Shown one piece after another: positions 1-8,327 of a DNA stretch of 64,000 nucleotides. This stretch comes from an uncultured Clostridia bacterium (GTDB lineage Bacteria; Bacillota; Clostridia; Christensenellales; Aristaeellaceae), in the NCBI GenBank assembly GCA_934632155.1, contig CAKTXZ010000004.1, positions 1 to 64,000 on the forward strand. Reading direction: 5' to 3'. Positions within the stretch are counted from its first letter, which is position 1. Each line of letters opens with the position of its first letter. The notes beneath the pieces are model-generated. The model saw only the letters and a program-made list of their open reading frames with translations, made no database searches and was not told the origin of the DNA. The position numbers were made by a program, and so were the translations under genes.

Positions 1-365
1 TTTATCCATGTCCCTATTATATCACAAAAGTAAAGGCTTTGATGTCTTTTGTCTGGGTTTGTGCGGTATTGCCCTAAGAATATCGGCATATTGCTGCTTG
101 TGTCGATGCTTTGCCTCCATTCTTGCGCATGGTGGGATGCAGGGGCTCTTGCATCGTAACCCACCGGATTAGCCGGCAAAAAACCGCTTGAAGGATACTT
201 CGGCGGCTTTTTGGGGTTTGGATGCGCGCGGACGGCCAAGGAAGGAACGCATCCGTCGCATGCCTGCATTTGATTGCGGCATTTGAATTGGATATTATGC
301 GCTTTTGTAAAGGAAAAAGCGCCGCGTGCGTTGTATATATGCACTATACGGAAGGAGGCAGGCTT
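1..365. other. Non-coding left end with hairpins
   Basis: I see no convincing gene before the dGTPase start. Around 105-165 there is a nested hairpin (GGTGGG pairing with CCCACC and an inner GATGCA pairing with TGCATC). Around 183-217 a CCGC...GCGG hairpin is followed by CTTTTT, which reads as a terminator on the plus strand. Together they could be a small structured RNA or the end of a transcript from outside the window. At 16-21 the minus strand carries an extended -10 (TGATATAAT) pointing off the left edge. None of this is assigned to a known RNA family. Confidence 0.35.
270..298 (+). promoter_or_regulatory. Probable promoter of the dGTPase gene
   Basis: TTGATT (270-275), a 17-base spacer and TATTAT (293-298) lie about 68 bases before the start codon at 366. 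Confidence 0.5.
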
Positions 366-1367
366 ATGACCATCCGGGAGGAACTGGAAGCGCGGGAACG
401 GGAATATCTGTCGCCCTACGCAGTGTGCAGCGCGGATACCCGCGGCCGAGAGCAGCCCATGCCCCCCTGTCCGCTGCGCACGAATTTTCAGCGTGACCGG
501 GACAGAATCATTCATTGTAAAAGCTTTCGCAGGCTCAAGTTCAAAACGCAGGTTTTCATCGCGCCGGAGGGGGATCATTTTCGGACGCGCCTGACCCATA
601 CGCTCGAGGTTGCGCAGGTGGCGCGGACGCTTGCGCGCGCGCTGCGCCTGAACGAGGATCTGACAGAGGCCATCGCGCTGGGGCACGACTTGGGGCATAC
701 GCCGTTCGGGCACATCGGCGAAAGGTCGCTGGATCGGCTGAATCACGACGGCTTTCGGCATAACGAGCAGAGCCTGCGCGTGGTGGAGGTGCTGGAGGGG
801 GGCGAAGGGCTGAACCTGACGTGGGAGGTTCGCGACGGGATTTTGAACCATTCCGGGAAGCTGAAGCCCGCCACGCTGGAGGGTGCGTGCGTCGCCCGGG
901 CGGACAGAATCGCCTATATCAACCATGACATCGACGACGCGCTGCGGGCGGGCGTTCTGCATGATTTTGAGATTCCGCACGAGCTGACGCGGATTCTGGG
1001 CGAAACGCATGGGCAGCGCATTGATACCATGATTACGGACATTGTGCGGGAAAGCCGCGATCAGCCGTTTGTCCGGATGAGCCCGGAAATTCAGCAGGCG
1101 TCGGACGAGCTGCGCCGCTTTCTGTTTGAAAAGGTTTATATGGACAGCTGGCGCAAGGGCGAGGAGCAGCGGTGCGACCATGTGATTACGTCGCTGTTTA
1201 CGTATTTTTCCGAGCATCCCACCGAAATGCCGCTGGAATATGTGCAGATTTCCTATCGCGACGGTACGGAGCGCGCAGTGACGGATTTTCTTGCCTGCAT
1301 GACCGACCGTTACGCCCTTCGAACCTATCAGCAGCTTTTTGTGCCGACGACCTTTCCGGTTGTTTAG
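366..1367 (+). CDS. dgt: dGTPase-like HD-domain phosphohydrolase
   Basis: Predicted deoxyguanosinetriphosphate triphosphohydrolase-like protein (333 aa), hydrolysing dNTPs to nucleosides and triphosphate in the cytosol. The HD-domain metal site is visible: His78 in RLTHTLEV, the His107-Asp108 pair in GHDLGHTPFGH, and a later Asp in RADRIAYINHD. I chose ATG 366 because GGAAGGAGG sits just upstream; an in-frame open stretch reaching 222 has no ribosome binding site and does not look like the family. It lies before dnaG and rpoD, an order common in Clostridia. The nucleotide preference cannot be read from sequence; the family also contains general dNTPases. Confidence 0.9.
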   Translation: MTIREELEAREREYLSPYAVCSADTRGREQPMPPCPLRTNFQRDRDRIIHCKSFRRLKFKTQVFIAPEGDHFRTRLTHTLEVAQVARTLARALRLNEDLTEAIALGHDLGHTPFGHIGERSLDRLNHDGFRHNEQSLRVVEVLEGGEGLNLTWEVRDGILNHSGKLKPATLEGACVARADRIAYINHDIDDALRAGVLHDFEIPHELTRILGETHGQRIDTMITDIVRESRDQPFVRMSPEIQQASDELRRFLFEKVYMDSWRKGEEQRCDHVITSLFTYFSEHPTEMPLEYVQISYRDGTERAVTDFLACMTDRYALRTYQQLFVPTTFPVV

Positions 1368-1620
1368 CCGGGCTTAAAATTGTCCGCGCGTTTTACGGCG
1401 TATTTTCATTCCCCCTGCGCCTTTATGTCCTGACCGGCCGCCGGCGAGTCCTCGGCTTTTCTTCCGCAATTGCCGGCAAGGCACGCCGTGAAAGCGAAGG
1501 CCGCATTTTCGAAACGCATATTCAATACCGGCGCAGGGTAAGAAAATAATCGAATTTTGCAGGAAAACGGCCGATAACCGCGAATTAACGCAAAGCAGTG
1601 AAGGCAAAGGAGGGAGCAGG

Positions 1621-3378
1621 ATGGCCGCGCGTTTTCCAAGCGCTTTTCTGGACGAGCTGTACGCCCGCGCCGATATTGTGTCCATCGTTTCCGCCTACCT
1701 TCCCCTGAAAAAGGATGGGCGCCGCTATTGGGGGCTTTGTCCCTTTCATCATGAAAAAACGCCCTCCTTTTCGGTGAATTCCGAGCTGAACCTTTACTAC
1801 TGCTTCGGCTGCAAGGCGGGCGGAAACGTTGTGCAGTTCATCATGGAGATGGAGCGCGTATCCTTTCAGGAGGCGGTTCGGCTGCTGGCCGAGCGCATGC
1901 ATCTGCCCCTGCCTGAAATGGCGGAGGACCCCGACTACGAGCGCCGACGCAGCCAACGCGAGCGTTTGCTTTCCGCGAATCGCGAAGCGGCGCGTTTTTA
2001 TCACGAGCGGCTGTGGACAAAGGAAGGCAAAAAAATTCTGGATTATCTGTACGCCCGCGGACTGGACGACGGCACGATTCGGAAATTCGGTCTGGGCGCT
2101 TCACTGGATAAGTGGGACGACCTGACGGCCTTCCTGACGGAAAAGGGCTATTCGCGCGAGGATCTGGGGCAGGCCGGGCTTTCCGTCCTGAAGGGGGACA
2201 ACGCCTATGATATGTTCCGCGACCGCGCCATGTTCCCCATCATTGACCAGCAGGGAAACGTGCTGGGCTTCGGCGGACGAGCGATGGGCGACGCCAAGCC
2301 CAAATACCTGAACACCGCCGATACGCCCGTATTCAATAAGCGCAAGGGCGTGTACGCCATCAATCAGGTCAGGAAGCTGCGCGACCTCAAGCGCGTGCTG
2401 CTGGTGGAGGGCTACATGGACGTGGTCGCCGTGACGCAGGCGGGCGTGCCGGGCGCGGTGGCCACGCTCGGCACATCGCTGACCAATGAGCAGGCGCGCC
2501 TGCTCAAGCGCTACGCCCCGGAGGTTTGGGTCGCTTACGACGGCGACGAGGCCGGGCAGCACGCGATTGAACGCGCGCTTGGCATTTTTGAGGAAGAAAG
2601 CTATCCGGCGAAGGTGCTGTATTTCCCGGATGGGCAGGATCCGGATGAATTTATCCGCGCGCACGGGGCGCAGGCGTTTCAGGCGCTTAAGCCCATGACC
2701 GCCGTTTCCTATCGCATGCAGCGGCTCCGGCTGCAAAACGATCTGGAAACGCAGGAGGGGCGCACGGCCTACGCCAAGGCGTGCGCGGAGGTGCTGCGCA
2801 AGGTGCGCGACCCGGTGGATCTGGAAAATTATCTGGAGCTGCTCGGCGTGCAGACGGGCTTTTCACGCGAGGTGCTGCTGGCGCAAATCGGCGTTTCCGC
2901 GCAGGAAATGGGGCAGCATAAACCCAAGCCCGAAAGGGAAAACTTATCAGCAAAGCGCGCCGACGCGCGGCCGGAGGGCTATCGAACGGAGCAGACGCTG
3001 CTGGCGCTGCTTTCCACCGGCAGGCTGCCGTCCGACATGCTCAAGCCCGGGGATTTTTCGGACGATACCCTGCGCGCGCTGGCGGAGCTGCTGCTTTCGG
3101 GGAAAAAACCGCAGGAGATCCTGATGGAGGCAGAGGACGAGCGCTTGCGGCAGGCGGCGGGGGAGATTTTCTCCATGCTATCGGACGATGAGCGCGAAAA
3201 CGCGGCAACCATTGCGCAGGATTGCCTTCGCAATTTGCATATACAGAAGCTGCAGCACGATATGAACGAACTGACGGAATTGATGAAGACGGCCGCCGAC
3301 TCGGAGGCGCGCGCCAAGGCGCTGCGGGAACTGACGGACTTATCCAAAGAATTGGCTCGATTGAAGCAGGGACGCTGA
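1621..3378 (+). CDS. dnaG: DNA primase
   Basis: DnaG (585 aa) makes RNA primers for DNA replication. An N-terminal CHC2 zinc finger shows Cys40, His43, Cys61 and Cys64 (CPFHHEKTPSF...YCFGC). The TOPRIM core follows, with Glu263 in LLVEGYMDVV and Asp307/Asp309 in AYDGDEAG as metal ligands. The C-terminal part, from about 430, is the helicase-binding region and is weakly conserved, as usual. The start ATG 1621 has AAAGGAGGG upstream. It heads the classical macromolecular-synthesis cluster with rpoD 23 bases downstream, so primase and sigma factor are probably co-transcribed. Length is typical of Firmicutes DnaG. Confidence 0.97.
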   Translation: MAARFPSAFLDELYARADIVSIVSAYLPLKKDGRRYWGLCPFHHEKTPSFSVNSELNLYYCFGCKAGGNVVQFIMEMERVSFQEAVRLLAERMHLPLPEMAEDPDYERRRSQRERLLSANREAARFYHERLWTKEGKKILDYLYARGLDDGTIRKFGLGASLDKWDDLTAFLTEKGYSREDLGQAGLSVLKGDNAYDMFRDRAMFPIIDQQGNVLGFGGRAMGDAKPKYLNTADTPVFNKRKGVYAINQVRKLRDLKRVLLVEGYMDVVAVTQAGVPGAVATLGTSLTNEQARLLKRYAPEVWVAYDGDEAGQHAIERALGIFEEESYPAKVLYFPDGQDPDEFIRAHGAQAFQALKPMTAVSYRMQRLRLQNDLETQEGRTAYAKACAEVLRKVRDPVDLENYLELLGVQTGFSREVLLAQIGVSAQEMGQHKPKPERENLSAKRADARPEGYRTEQTLLALLSTGRLPSDMLKPGDFSDDTLRALAELLLSGKKPQEILMEAEDERLRQAAGEIFSMLSDDERENAATIAQDCLRNLHIQKLQHDMNELTELMKTAADSEARAKALRELTDLSKELARLKQGR

Positions 3379-3401
3379 CGGAATGGAGAGGAGTGGAGCC
3401 A

Positions 3402-4484
3402 TTGAGCACGCATCCGATTGACGCGAAGCAGGCAAAGCTGAACGAACTATATGAGTTGGGGAAGAAAAAGGGTTCCCTGACCTATGACGAGATTATTTCC
3501 AAACTCGCCAATTATGATGTAGACCCGGAGCAGTTTGACAATATCCTCGAAACGTTCGAGGCGATGGGCGTAAAGGTGACTCGCGACGTGGAGGAGGACA
3601 AGCAGCCGCCCGAGCCTGTGCCCGAGGCATTGGATATTACCGTTCCCGAGGGCATCAGCATCGACGATCCGGTTCGGATGTATTTGAAGGAAATCGGCCG
3701 CGTGCCGCTTTTGACGGCGGAGGAAGAAATTGAAATCGCCCAGCGCATGGAGCAGGGCGACGAGGAAGCGAAAAAGAAGCTGGCCGAGGCGAACCTGCGG
3801 CTGGTGGTTTCCATCGCCAAGCGCTATGTCGGCCGCGGCATGCTCTTTCTGGATCTGATTCAGGAGGGCAACCTTGGCCTGATTAAGGCGGTTGAAAAAT
3901 TTGATTACCGTAAGGGCTACAAGTTTTCCACCTACGCCACATGGTGGATTCGTCAGGCCATCACCCGCGCCATCGCCGATCAGGCGCGCACGATTCGCAT
4001 TCCGGTGCATATGGTGGAAACCATCAACAAGCTGATTCGCGTTTCCCGCCAGCTGCTGCAGGAATACGGCCGAGAGCCCACGCCGGAGGAAATCGCGAAG
4101 GCGATGGGCGTGAGCGAGGCCAAGGTGCGCGAAATTATCAAGATTGCGCAGGAGCCCGTTTCGCTGGAAACCCCGATCGGCGAGGAGGAGGACAGCCATC
4201 TGGGCGATTTTATCGAGGATGAGGCCGCGCCCGCGCCCGCCGAGGCCGCTTCGCATGCCCTGATGAAGGAGCAGCTTTGGGATGTGCTGGACACGCTGAC
4301 GCCGCGTGAGGAAAAGGTGCTCAGGCTGCGTTTCGGGCTGGACGACGGTCATCAGCGCACGCTGGAGGAAGTGGGCAAGGAATTCTGCGTGACCCGCGAG
4401 CGGATTCGCCAGATCGAGGCGAAAGCGCTGCGCAAGCTTCGTCACCCCAGCCGCAGCAAAAAGCTGAAGGATTATCTGGACTGA
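3402..4484 (+). CDS. rpoD: Primary sigma factor of RNA polymerase (sigma A / sigma 70)
   Basis: Housekeeping sigma factor (360 aa). Region 1.1-like acidic sequence comes first, then region 1.2 (DPVRMYLKEIG), region 2 with the core-binding and -10 recognition helices (LRLVVSIAKRYVGRG; YKFSTYATWWIRQAI), region 3, and region 4.2 with the -35 helix-turn-helix (TLEEVGKEFCVTRERIRQIE). I place the start at TTG 3402 because GGAGAGGAG lies 8-16 bases before it; no in-frame ATG has a usable site, and the product then matches SigA length. The gene follows dnaG closely and its stop overlaps the trmK start (TGATG). The many TTGACA-N17-TATAAT promoters in the window fit this factor. Confidence 0.97.
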   Translation: MSTHPIDAKQAKLNELYELGKKKGSLTYDEIISKLANYDVDPEQFDNILETFEAMGVKVTRDVEEDKQPPEPVPEALDITVPEGISIDDPVRMYLKEIGRVPLLTAEEEIEIAQRMEQGDEEAKKKLAEANLRLVVSIAKRYVGRGMLFLDLIQEGNLGLIKAVEKFDYRKGYKFSTYATWWIRQAITRAIADQARTIRIPVHMVETINKLIRVSRQLLQEYGREPTPEEIAKAMGVSEAKVREIIKIAQEPVSLETPIGEEEDSHLGDFIEDEAAPAPAEAASHALMKEQLWDVLDTLTPREEKVLRLRFGLDDGHQRTLEEVGKEFCVTRERIRQIEAKALRKLRHPSRSKKLKDYLD

Positions 4485-5149
4485 TGCGCCTGCCGTCGCT
4501 TGACGAGCGGCTGCAGTCCGCCGCATCGCTTTTTCCCGCCTGTCGATACGGCGCCGATATTGGCGCCGATCACGGGCGGTTATCTTGTTATCTGCTTGCA
4601 AACGACGTGTGCGCGCGCATGTGCGTCGCGGATATCAGCGCCGAATCACTGCAAAAGGCAAGGCGCCTGCTGACGCTGCATGCGCTTGCGCCGCGCGCGG
4701 ATTTTTGCGTGGGCGACGGCCTGACGGTTTTGCCGGAGGATGCGCAGTGTATCGCCATCTTGGGCATGGGCGGGCATACGCTTTCGAGCATATTGCAAAC
4801 AGGCCGCGACCGCCTGCATGGCGCGAAGCTGGTGCTTTCCGCGCATACGGAGCTTTGCCTTGTGCGCAGAACGCTTGAAGAAATGGATTATATCATAGAG
4901 GATGAGCGGATTGCGCGCGCTGCCGGGCGGTTTTATGTGGTACTGCGCGCCTGCGCGGGGCGCGAGACGCTTTCGGAGCGGCAGCGCTTCCTCGGTCCCC
5001 GGCTTTCGGAAGCAAATCAACCGCGCTACGCCGCCTTTCTTCGCTGGCGTATCGGGCAGACGGCGTGCGGGAAAACGCCCGAGGCAGCGGTCAGGCTGCA
5101 ATGGCTGAAGGAGGAATCGGAACGTGTCGGTGACGGTTTGGCAGATTGA
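4484..5149 (+). CDS. trmK: tRNA (adenine-22-N1)-methyltransferase
   Basis: TrmK family SAM-dependent methyltransferase (221 aa) that modifies A22 of tRNA. The SAM-binding loop ADIGADHGRL is near residue 25, followed by an acidic residue in CVADIS and the family motif ILGMGGHTL near 92-100. The ATG shares one base with the rpoD stop, so translation is likely coupled. Position directly after sigA and before a Nif3-like gene is the standard Firmicutes arrangement (trmK-yqfO), which supports the call. Confidence 0.9.
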   Translation: MRLPSLDERLQSAASLFPACRYGADIGADHGRLSCYLLANDVCARMCVADISAESLQKARRLLTLHALAPRADFCVGDGLTVLPEDAQCIAILGMGGHTLSSILQTGRDRLHGAKLVLSAHTELCLVRRTLEEMDYIIEDERIARAAGRFYVVLRACAGRETLSERQRFLGPRLSEANQPRYAAFLRWRIGQTACGKTPEAAVRLQWLKEESERVGDGLAD

Positions 5150-5906
5150 AGACGCGCTGAACGCAATTGCGCCCTTTGAAACGGCGGAAGACTACGACAA
5201 CGTTGGGCTTTTGCTTGGAAGGCCGGACGCAATCGTGCATAAGGCGCTGGTTGCGCTGGACGCAACGGAGGCTGTCGTGCTCGAGGCGGAGCGGCTGGGC
5301 GCGGAGCTGATTATCGCGCATCACCCGCTGATGTTCCATGCCAGAAAGCGCCTTGCAGAAACGGACGGCGAGGCGCGCGTGCTGTGCCGCCTGATCCGAA
5401 GCCGCATAAGCCTGATCGCGGCGCATACTAATCTGGATCTTACGCCGTACAGCGGCAGCGCGCAATGCGCCGCGCTGCTGGGGCTGCGCAACGTGCGGCA
5501 GGAGGGGCTGCTTTTTCTGGGCGAATGCGCGGCGAACGTCGACGCCCAGACCCTGCGCGGCATGATTTCAAGCGCGCTGCATACGCAGACGCGCCTCTAT
5601 GGCGCGGAGAATCTGCCCGTTCATACGCTGGCGATTGTCGGCGGCGCGTATGACGAGGGCTGGCAGGAGGCGCAGGCGCTGGGCGCTCAGGCGCTTTTGA
5701 CCGGCGAGGTGCGCCATCATAACGCTGTCGCCGCCGCAATGGCGGGCTTTGCGCTGCTGGACGGCGGCCACTACGCGACAGAAGCGCCGCTTGTAAAACC
5801 GCTGGCCGCATATTTACAAAATCGCTTTTCTGATGTACAATATAAGATACGGTTTTATCCGTCTCAAAGCGCGCCTTTTGGCGGCGTTTCAAATAAGGAG
5901 GGCTGA
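5124..5906 (+). CDS. Nif3-like dinuclear metal-centre protein (YqfO/DUF34 family)
   Basis: Member of the Nif3/DUF34 family (260 aa), often annotated as GTP cyclohydrolase 1 type 2; the real reaction is unsettled for most members. The metal ligands are visible in AHHPLMF and in the C-terminal GGHYATEAP. At 260 residues it is the short form, like E. coli YbgI, and lacks the extra PII-like middle domain found in B. subtilis YqfO. I use GTG 5124 because AAGGAGG is 9-15 bases before it; the gene then overlaps trmK by 26 bases. Linkage with trmK is conserved but its meaning is unknown. Confidence 0.85.
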   Translation: MSVTVWQIEDALNAIAPFETAEDYDNVGLLLGRPDAIVHKALVALDATEAVVLEAERLGAELIIAHHPLMFHARKRLAETDGEARVLCRLIRSRISLIAAHTNLDLTPYSGSAQCAALLGLRNVRQEGLLFLGECAANVDAQTLRGMISSALHTQTRLYGAENLPVHTLAIVGGAYDEGWQEAQALGAQALLTGEVRHHNAVAAAMAGFALLDGGHYATEAPLVKPLAAYLQNRFSDVQYKIRFYPSQSAPFGGVSNKEG

Positions 5907-5909
5907 TCA

Positions 5910-6614
5910 ATGGATCAATTGCACCTGTTGTGGGAATATCAGCAAGCCGACGTGGAAGCGGACAGAATGGAGGCGACGATGAAGCGTTCGCCTACCCGCC
6001 AGAAGCTGGTGAAATATCGCGATTATCTGGTCGAGCAGCAGAATGTCATGAAGCGCATCGAGGGCGAAGTGTTTAATATGTCCGACCGTCTGGAAGCGCT
6101 TAAGGATGCTATCCGCCTGACGGAGGAGCAGCTTCGCTCCCTGCAGGGCAAAATGGAGGGCGATACGCCGGCGGACGTCGCTACTGTGCAGCAGTTTTTG
6201 AGCGACGCGCGCCGTTTCCAGAATAATCTGAATGCCTACGAGCAGGAAATCAAGCGCATCCGTAAGGATGCGGGCGACCGCGAACGGCTGCAGCACGATG
6301 TGCGCGTGCGCGCGGCGAAGGCTAAGGGCGAGTTTGATAAGCTCAAGGCGGCGTACGACGTGGAATATAAGGCCGGGAGCGGCGAATTGGATACGCTGCG
6401 CGCCGCTGCGGCGGAAAAGGCGAAGCCGATCGAGCCGGACATGATGGAGCGCTATCGCACCATCAAGCGCCACAGCGTTCCGCCGCTGGCGCAGCTCTTT
6501 GGCGATCAGTGCGGCGGCTGCAATATGTCGCTGCCCTCCGCTGTTTCCCGCAAGGTGAAGGCGGGCGAGCTGATCGAATGCGAAACCTGCGGTCGGCTGC
6601 TGATTGTGCTGTAA
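5910..6614 (+). CDS. Coiled-coil zinc-ribbon protein (C4-type, DUF164/CdsZ-like)
   Basis: A 234-residue cytosolic protein with a long alpha-helical, charged coiled coil (about residues 10-180) and a C-terminal zinc ribbon made of two Cys pairs (CGGC near 200 and CETC near 226). This is the family often annotated zinc ribbon domain protein or CdsZ. Its role is not established; coiled coil plus zinc ribbon suggests nucleic-acid or protein binding. It starts 3 bases after the Nif3 stop with GGAGGG overlapping the junction, so it belongs to the same operon. A weak hairpin follows the stop. Confidence 0.85.
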   Translation: MDQLHLLWEYQQADVEADRMEATMKRSPTRQKLVKYRDYLVEQQNVMKRIEGEVFNMSDRLEALKDAIRLTEEQLRSLQGKMEGDTPADVATVQQFLSDARRFQNNLNAYEQEIKRIRKDAGDRERLQHDVRVRAAKAKGEFDKLKAAYDVEYKAGSGELDTLRAAAAEKAKPIEPDMMERYRTIKRHSVPPLAQLFGDQCGGCNMSLPSAVSRKVKAGELIECETCGRLLIVL

Positions 6615-6622
6615 ATGTTCCG

Positions 6623-6664
6623 GGCTCGCGCTTGCCCTGCGGCTGCGCGGGCCTTTGCTTTGCC
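6623..6664 (+). terminator. Possible terminator after the zinc-ribbon gene
   Basis: GGCTCGCGC (6623-6631) pairs with GCGCGGGCC (6645-6653) with one G-U pair and is followed by TTTGCTTTG. The T tract is poor, so this may be leaky. Confidence 0.45.
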
Positions 6665-6710
6665 CTGCTGTACGGAAACGTAACAAATACGCGCCGGCGA
6701 CGAATCGCCG

Positions 6711-6739
6711 TTGCATTTTAGTGAAAAATCCATTACAAT
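6711..6739 (+). promoter_or_regulatory. Promoter of the MotA/MotB-like operon
   Basis: TTGCAT (6711-6716), 17 bases, TACAAT (6734-6739). It precedes the TTG start at 6779 by about 40 bases and marks the operon as a separate transcription unit from the housekeeping genes. Confidence 0.6.
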
Positions 6740-6778
6740 AAACGGTATACAACGGATGATGAGGGGAGTGAGCCTGAT

Positions 6779-8326
6779 TTGTCGGAGCCTTTCGCAAGGA
6801 TCGTCGCGAACCTGACGGATTATTTGATATATCTGGCTACGGCGCTGGTGGCGCTGATCGGTTTGTTCAAATGCGTGATTCCCGTTCGCCGCGCGGCGCA
6901 TAGCCTGCGCCGGGCAGTCAGTCTGCTGGAAACAACGTCGCCGACGGGGGAACGCCCCGTCTGGCAGGACGTATTGTTCCTCGGCAAACGGATGCAGGCG
7001 ACGTGGCGGCGCTTTCTGGTTAATGCCGAGCAGCTGGATGCGCGCGGCCTGAACTGCAATATTGAGGACTACATCAACGACGATACGGTCATTTACGCCG
7101 TGGGGCACGCGCAGCTGGCGGACGTTGTGCCAAGCCTTCTGACCAGTCTTGGCATTCTGGGAACGTTTATCGGCCTGATGCGCGGTCTGGGCGGGCTGGA
7201 CGTGAGCGACGCGGCCAAAACCATGGACAGCATTCCGCAAATGATCGGCGGTATGACCTTCGCCTTTATGACGTCGATCGTCGGCATTTCCTGCTCGCTG
7301 GCCTTCAATATGCTCAACCGCATGGCGTATGGCAGCGCGACGCGCGCGATTGACGAATTTAACGATGCGTTTATTGAAATCGTAATGCAAAAGCCGCTGG
7401 ACGATAACGTGCAGGCCATTTGCCAGCAGGAGGATCATGCCGCGCTGCTGCGCCGTTTGTCGACGGATATGGGCGCGCGTGTGAGCGACGGCATTGTCGC
7501 GTCCGTCGAAAAATCGCTCGCGCCGGTCACGCAGTCGATGAACAGGTTTATTCTTGGGCAGACGCAGGCGCAGATGGACGGCGTCGGGCTGATTGCCAAT
7601 CAGTTTGTGCAGCAGATGAACCGCTCCCTTGGCGGCCAATTTGCCCAGCTCGGGCAGACGCTTTCAGCCGTGAATCAGGCGCAGACGGTTTCCTATGACG
7701 CGATGAACCAAACCATGACGGCGGCCAAGGAAATTCTTTCCGCCACGCGTCAGGTGCAGGATACCACGCGCCGCGTGATGGAGCGCTTTGAAGCGTATAT
7801 CGACACCATCGAGCGCGCGCAGGAAAGCGGCGGCGCATTCATGACGCATGGCTCGCAGGTGCTTTCCGGCATGATGGCGGCGTCCGAGGAGCAGTACGCC
7901 CTGCTGGACAAGCTCAAAAAATCGCAGGAGGAGCTGCAAACCTCCATGCGCGATTATTCACAGTGGAGCACGCAAATTCTCAACAGCGTACAGCGTCAGG
8001 CGGACGGCGCGCTGGCGGTGTCCGGCGATATCGCCGGGCAGCTGGACGCGAGCGCCAAGGCGCTTTCGGCGCGCTACGCGGCCTTTGCGGATGATCTGTC
8101 CGGCGGGTTTTCAAAGGCGCTGGCGATGTTTGATGAAAACATCCACAGCGTGCTGAGCGCGCTGGGCGATAAGCTGAGCGAGCTAAAGCAGTTGACCGCG
8201 GCGTCGCCCGAGCAGGCGGCGCGCTGCCGTCAGGAAACCGAGGGCTGCATTGCCGCGCTTTCTCGTTTGCAGCGTGCGCTGAGCGATATGACGCGGGAAA
8301 TTGCGCCGCAGCGGGAGGAAACGTGA
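6779..8326 (+). CDS. MotA/ExbB/ZorA-like ion-channel protein with long cytoplasmic tail
   Basis: A 515-residue inner-membrane protein of the MotA/TolQ/ExbB superfamily. I see TM1 at about 13-35, TM2 at 117-138 with the LGILGTFIGLMRGL motif typical of ZorA and ExbB-like channels, and TM3 at 156-180. About 330 residues of helical, repeat-like sequence follow, presumably a cytoplasmic tail. The start is TTG 6779, with GAGGGGAG about 10 bases upstream. The next gene encodes the matching MotB-like partner, so the pair should form an ion-driven rotary complex of five channel and two anchor subunits by analogy with the family. No flagellar genes and no ZorC/ZorD-type helicase or nuclease are nearby. 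Whether it serves envelope maintenance or phage defence is open. Confidence 0.8.
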   Translation: MSEPFARIVANLTDYLIYLATALVALIGLFKCVIPVRRAAHSLRRAVSLLETTSPTGERPVWQDVLFLGKRMQATWRRFLVNAEQLDARGLNCNIEDYINDDTVIYAVGHAQLADVVPSLLTSLGILGTFIGLMRGLGGLDVSDAAKTMDSIPQMIGGMTFAFMTSIVGISCSLAFNMLNRMAYGSATRAIDEFNDAFIEIVMQKPLDDNVQAICQQEDHAALLRRLSTDMGARVSDGIVASVEKSLAPVTQSMNRFILGQTQAQMDGVGLIANQFVQQMNRSLGGQFAQLGQTLSAVNQAQTVSYDAMNQTMTAAKEILSATRQVQDTTRRVMERFEAYIDTIERAQESGGAFMTHGSQVLSGMMAASEEQYALLDKLKKSQEELQTSMRDYSQWSTQILNSVQRQADGALAVSGDIAGQLDASAKALSARYAAFADDLSGGFSKALAMFDENIHSVLSALGDKLSELKQLTAASPEQAARCRQETEGCIAALSRLQRALSDMTREIAPQREET

Positions 8327-8327
8327 T

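Noticed and set aside
1172..1685. Small genes between dgt and dnaG
   Set aside because: Open frames here overlap the end of dgt or the start of dnaG in other frames and have no start signals.
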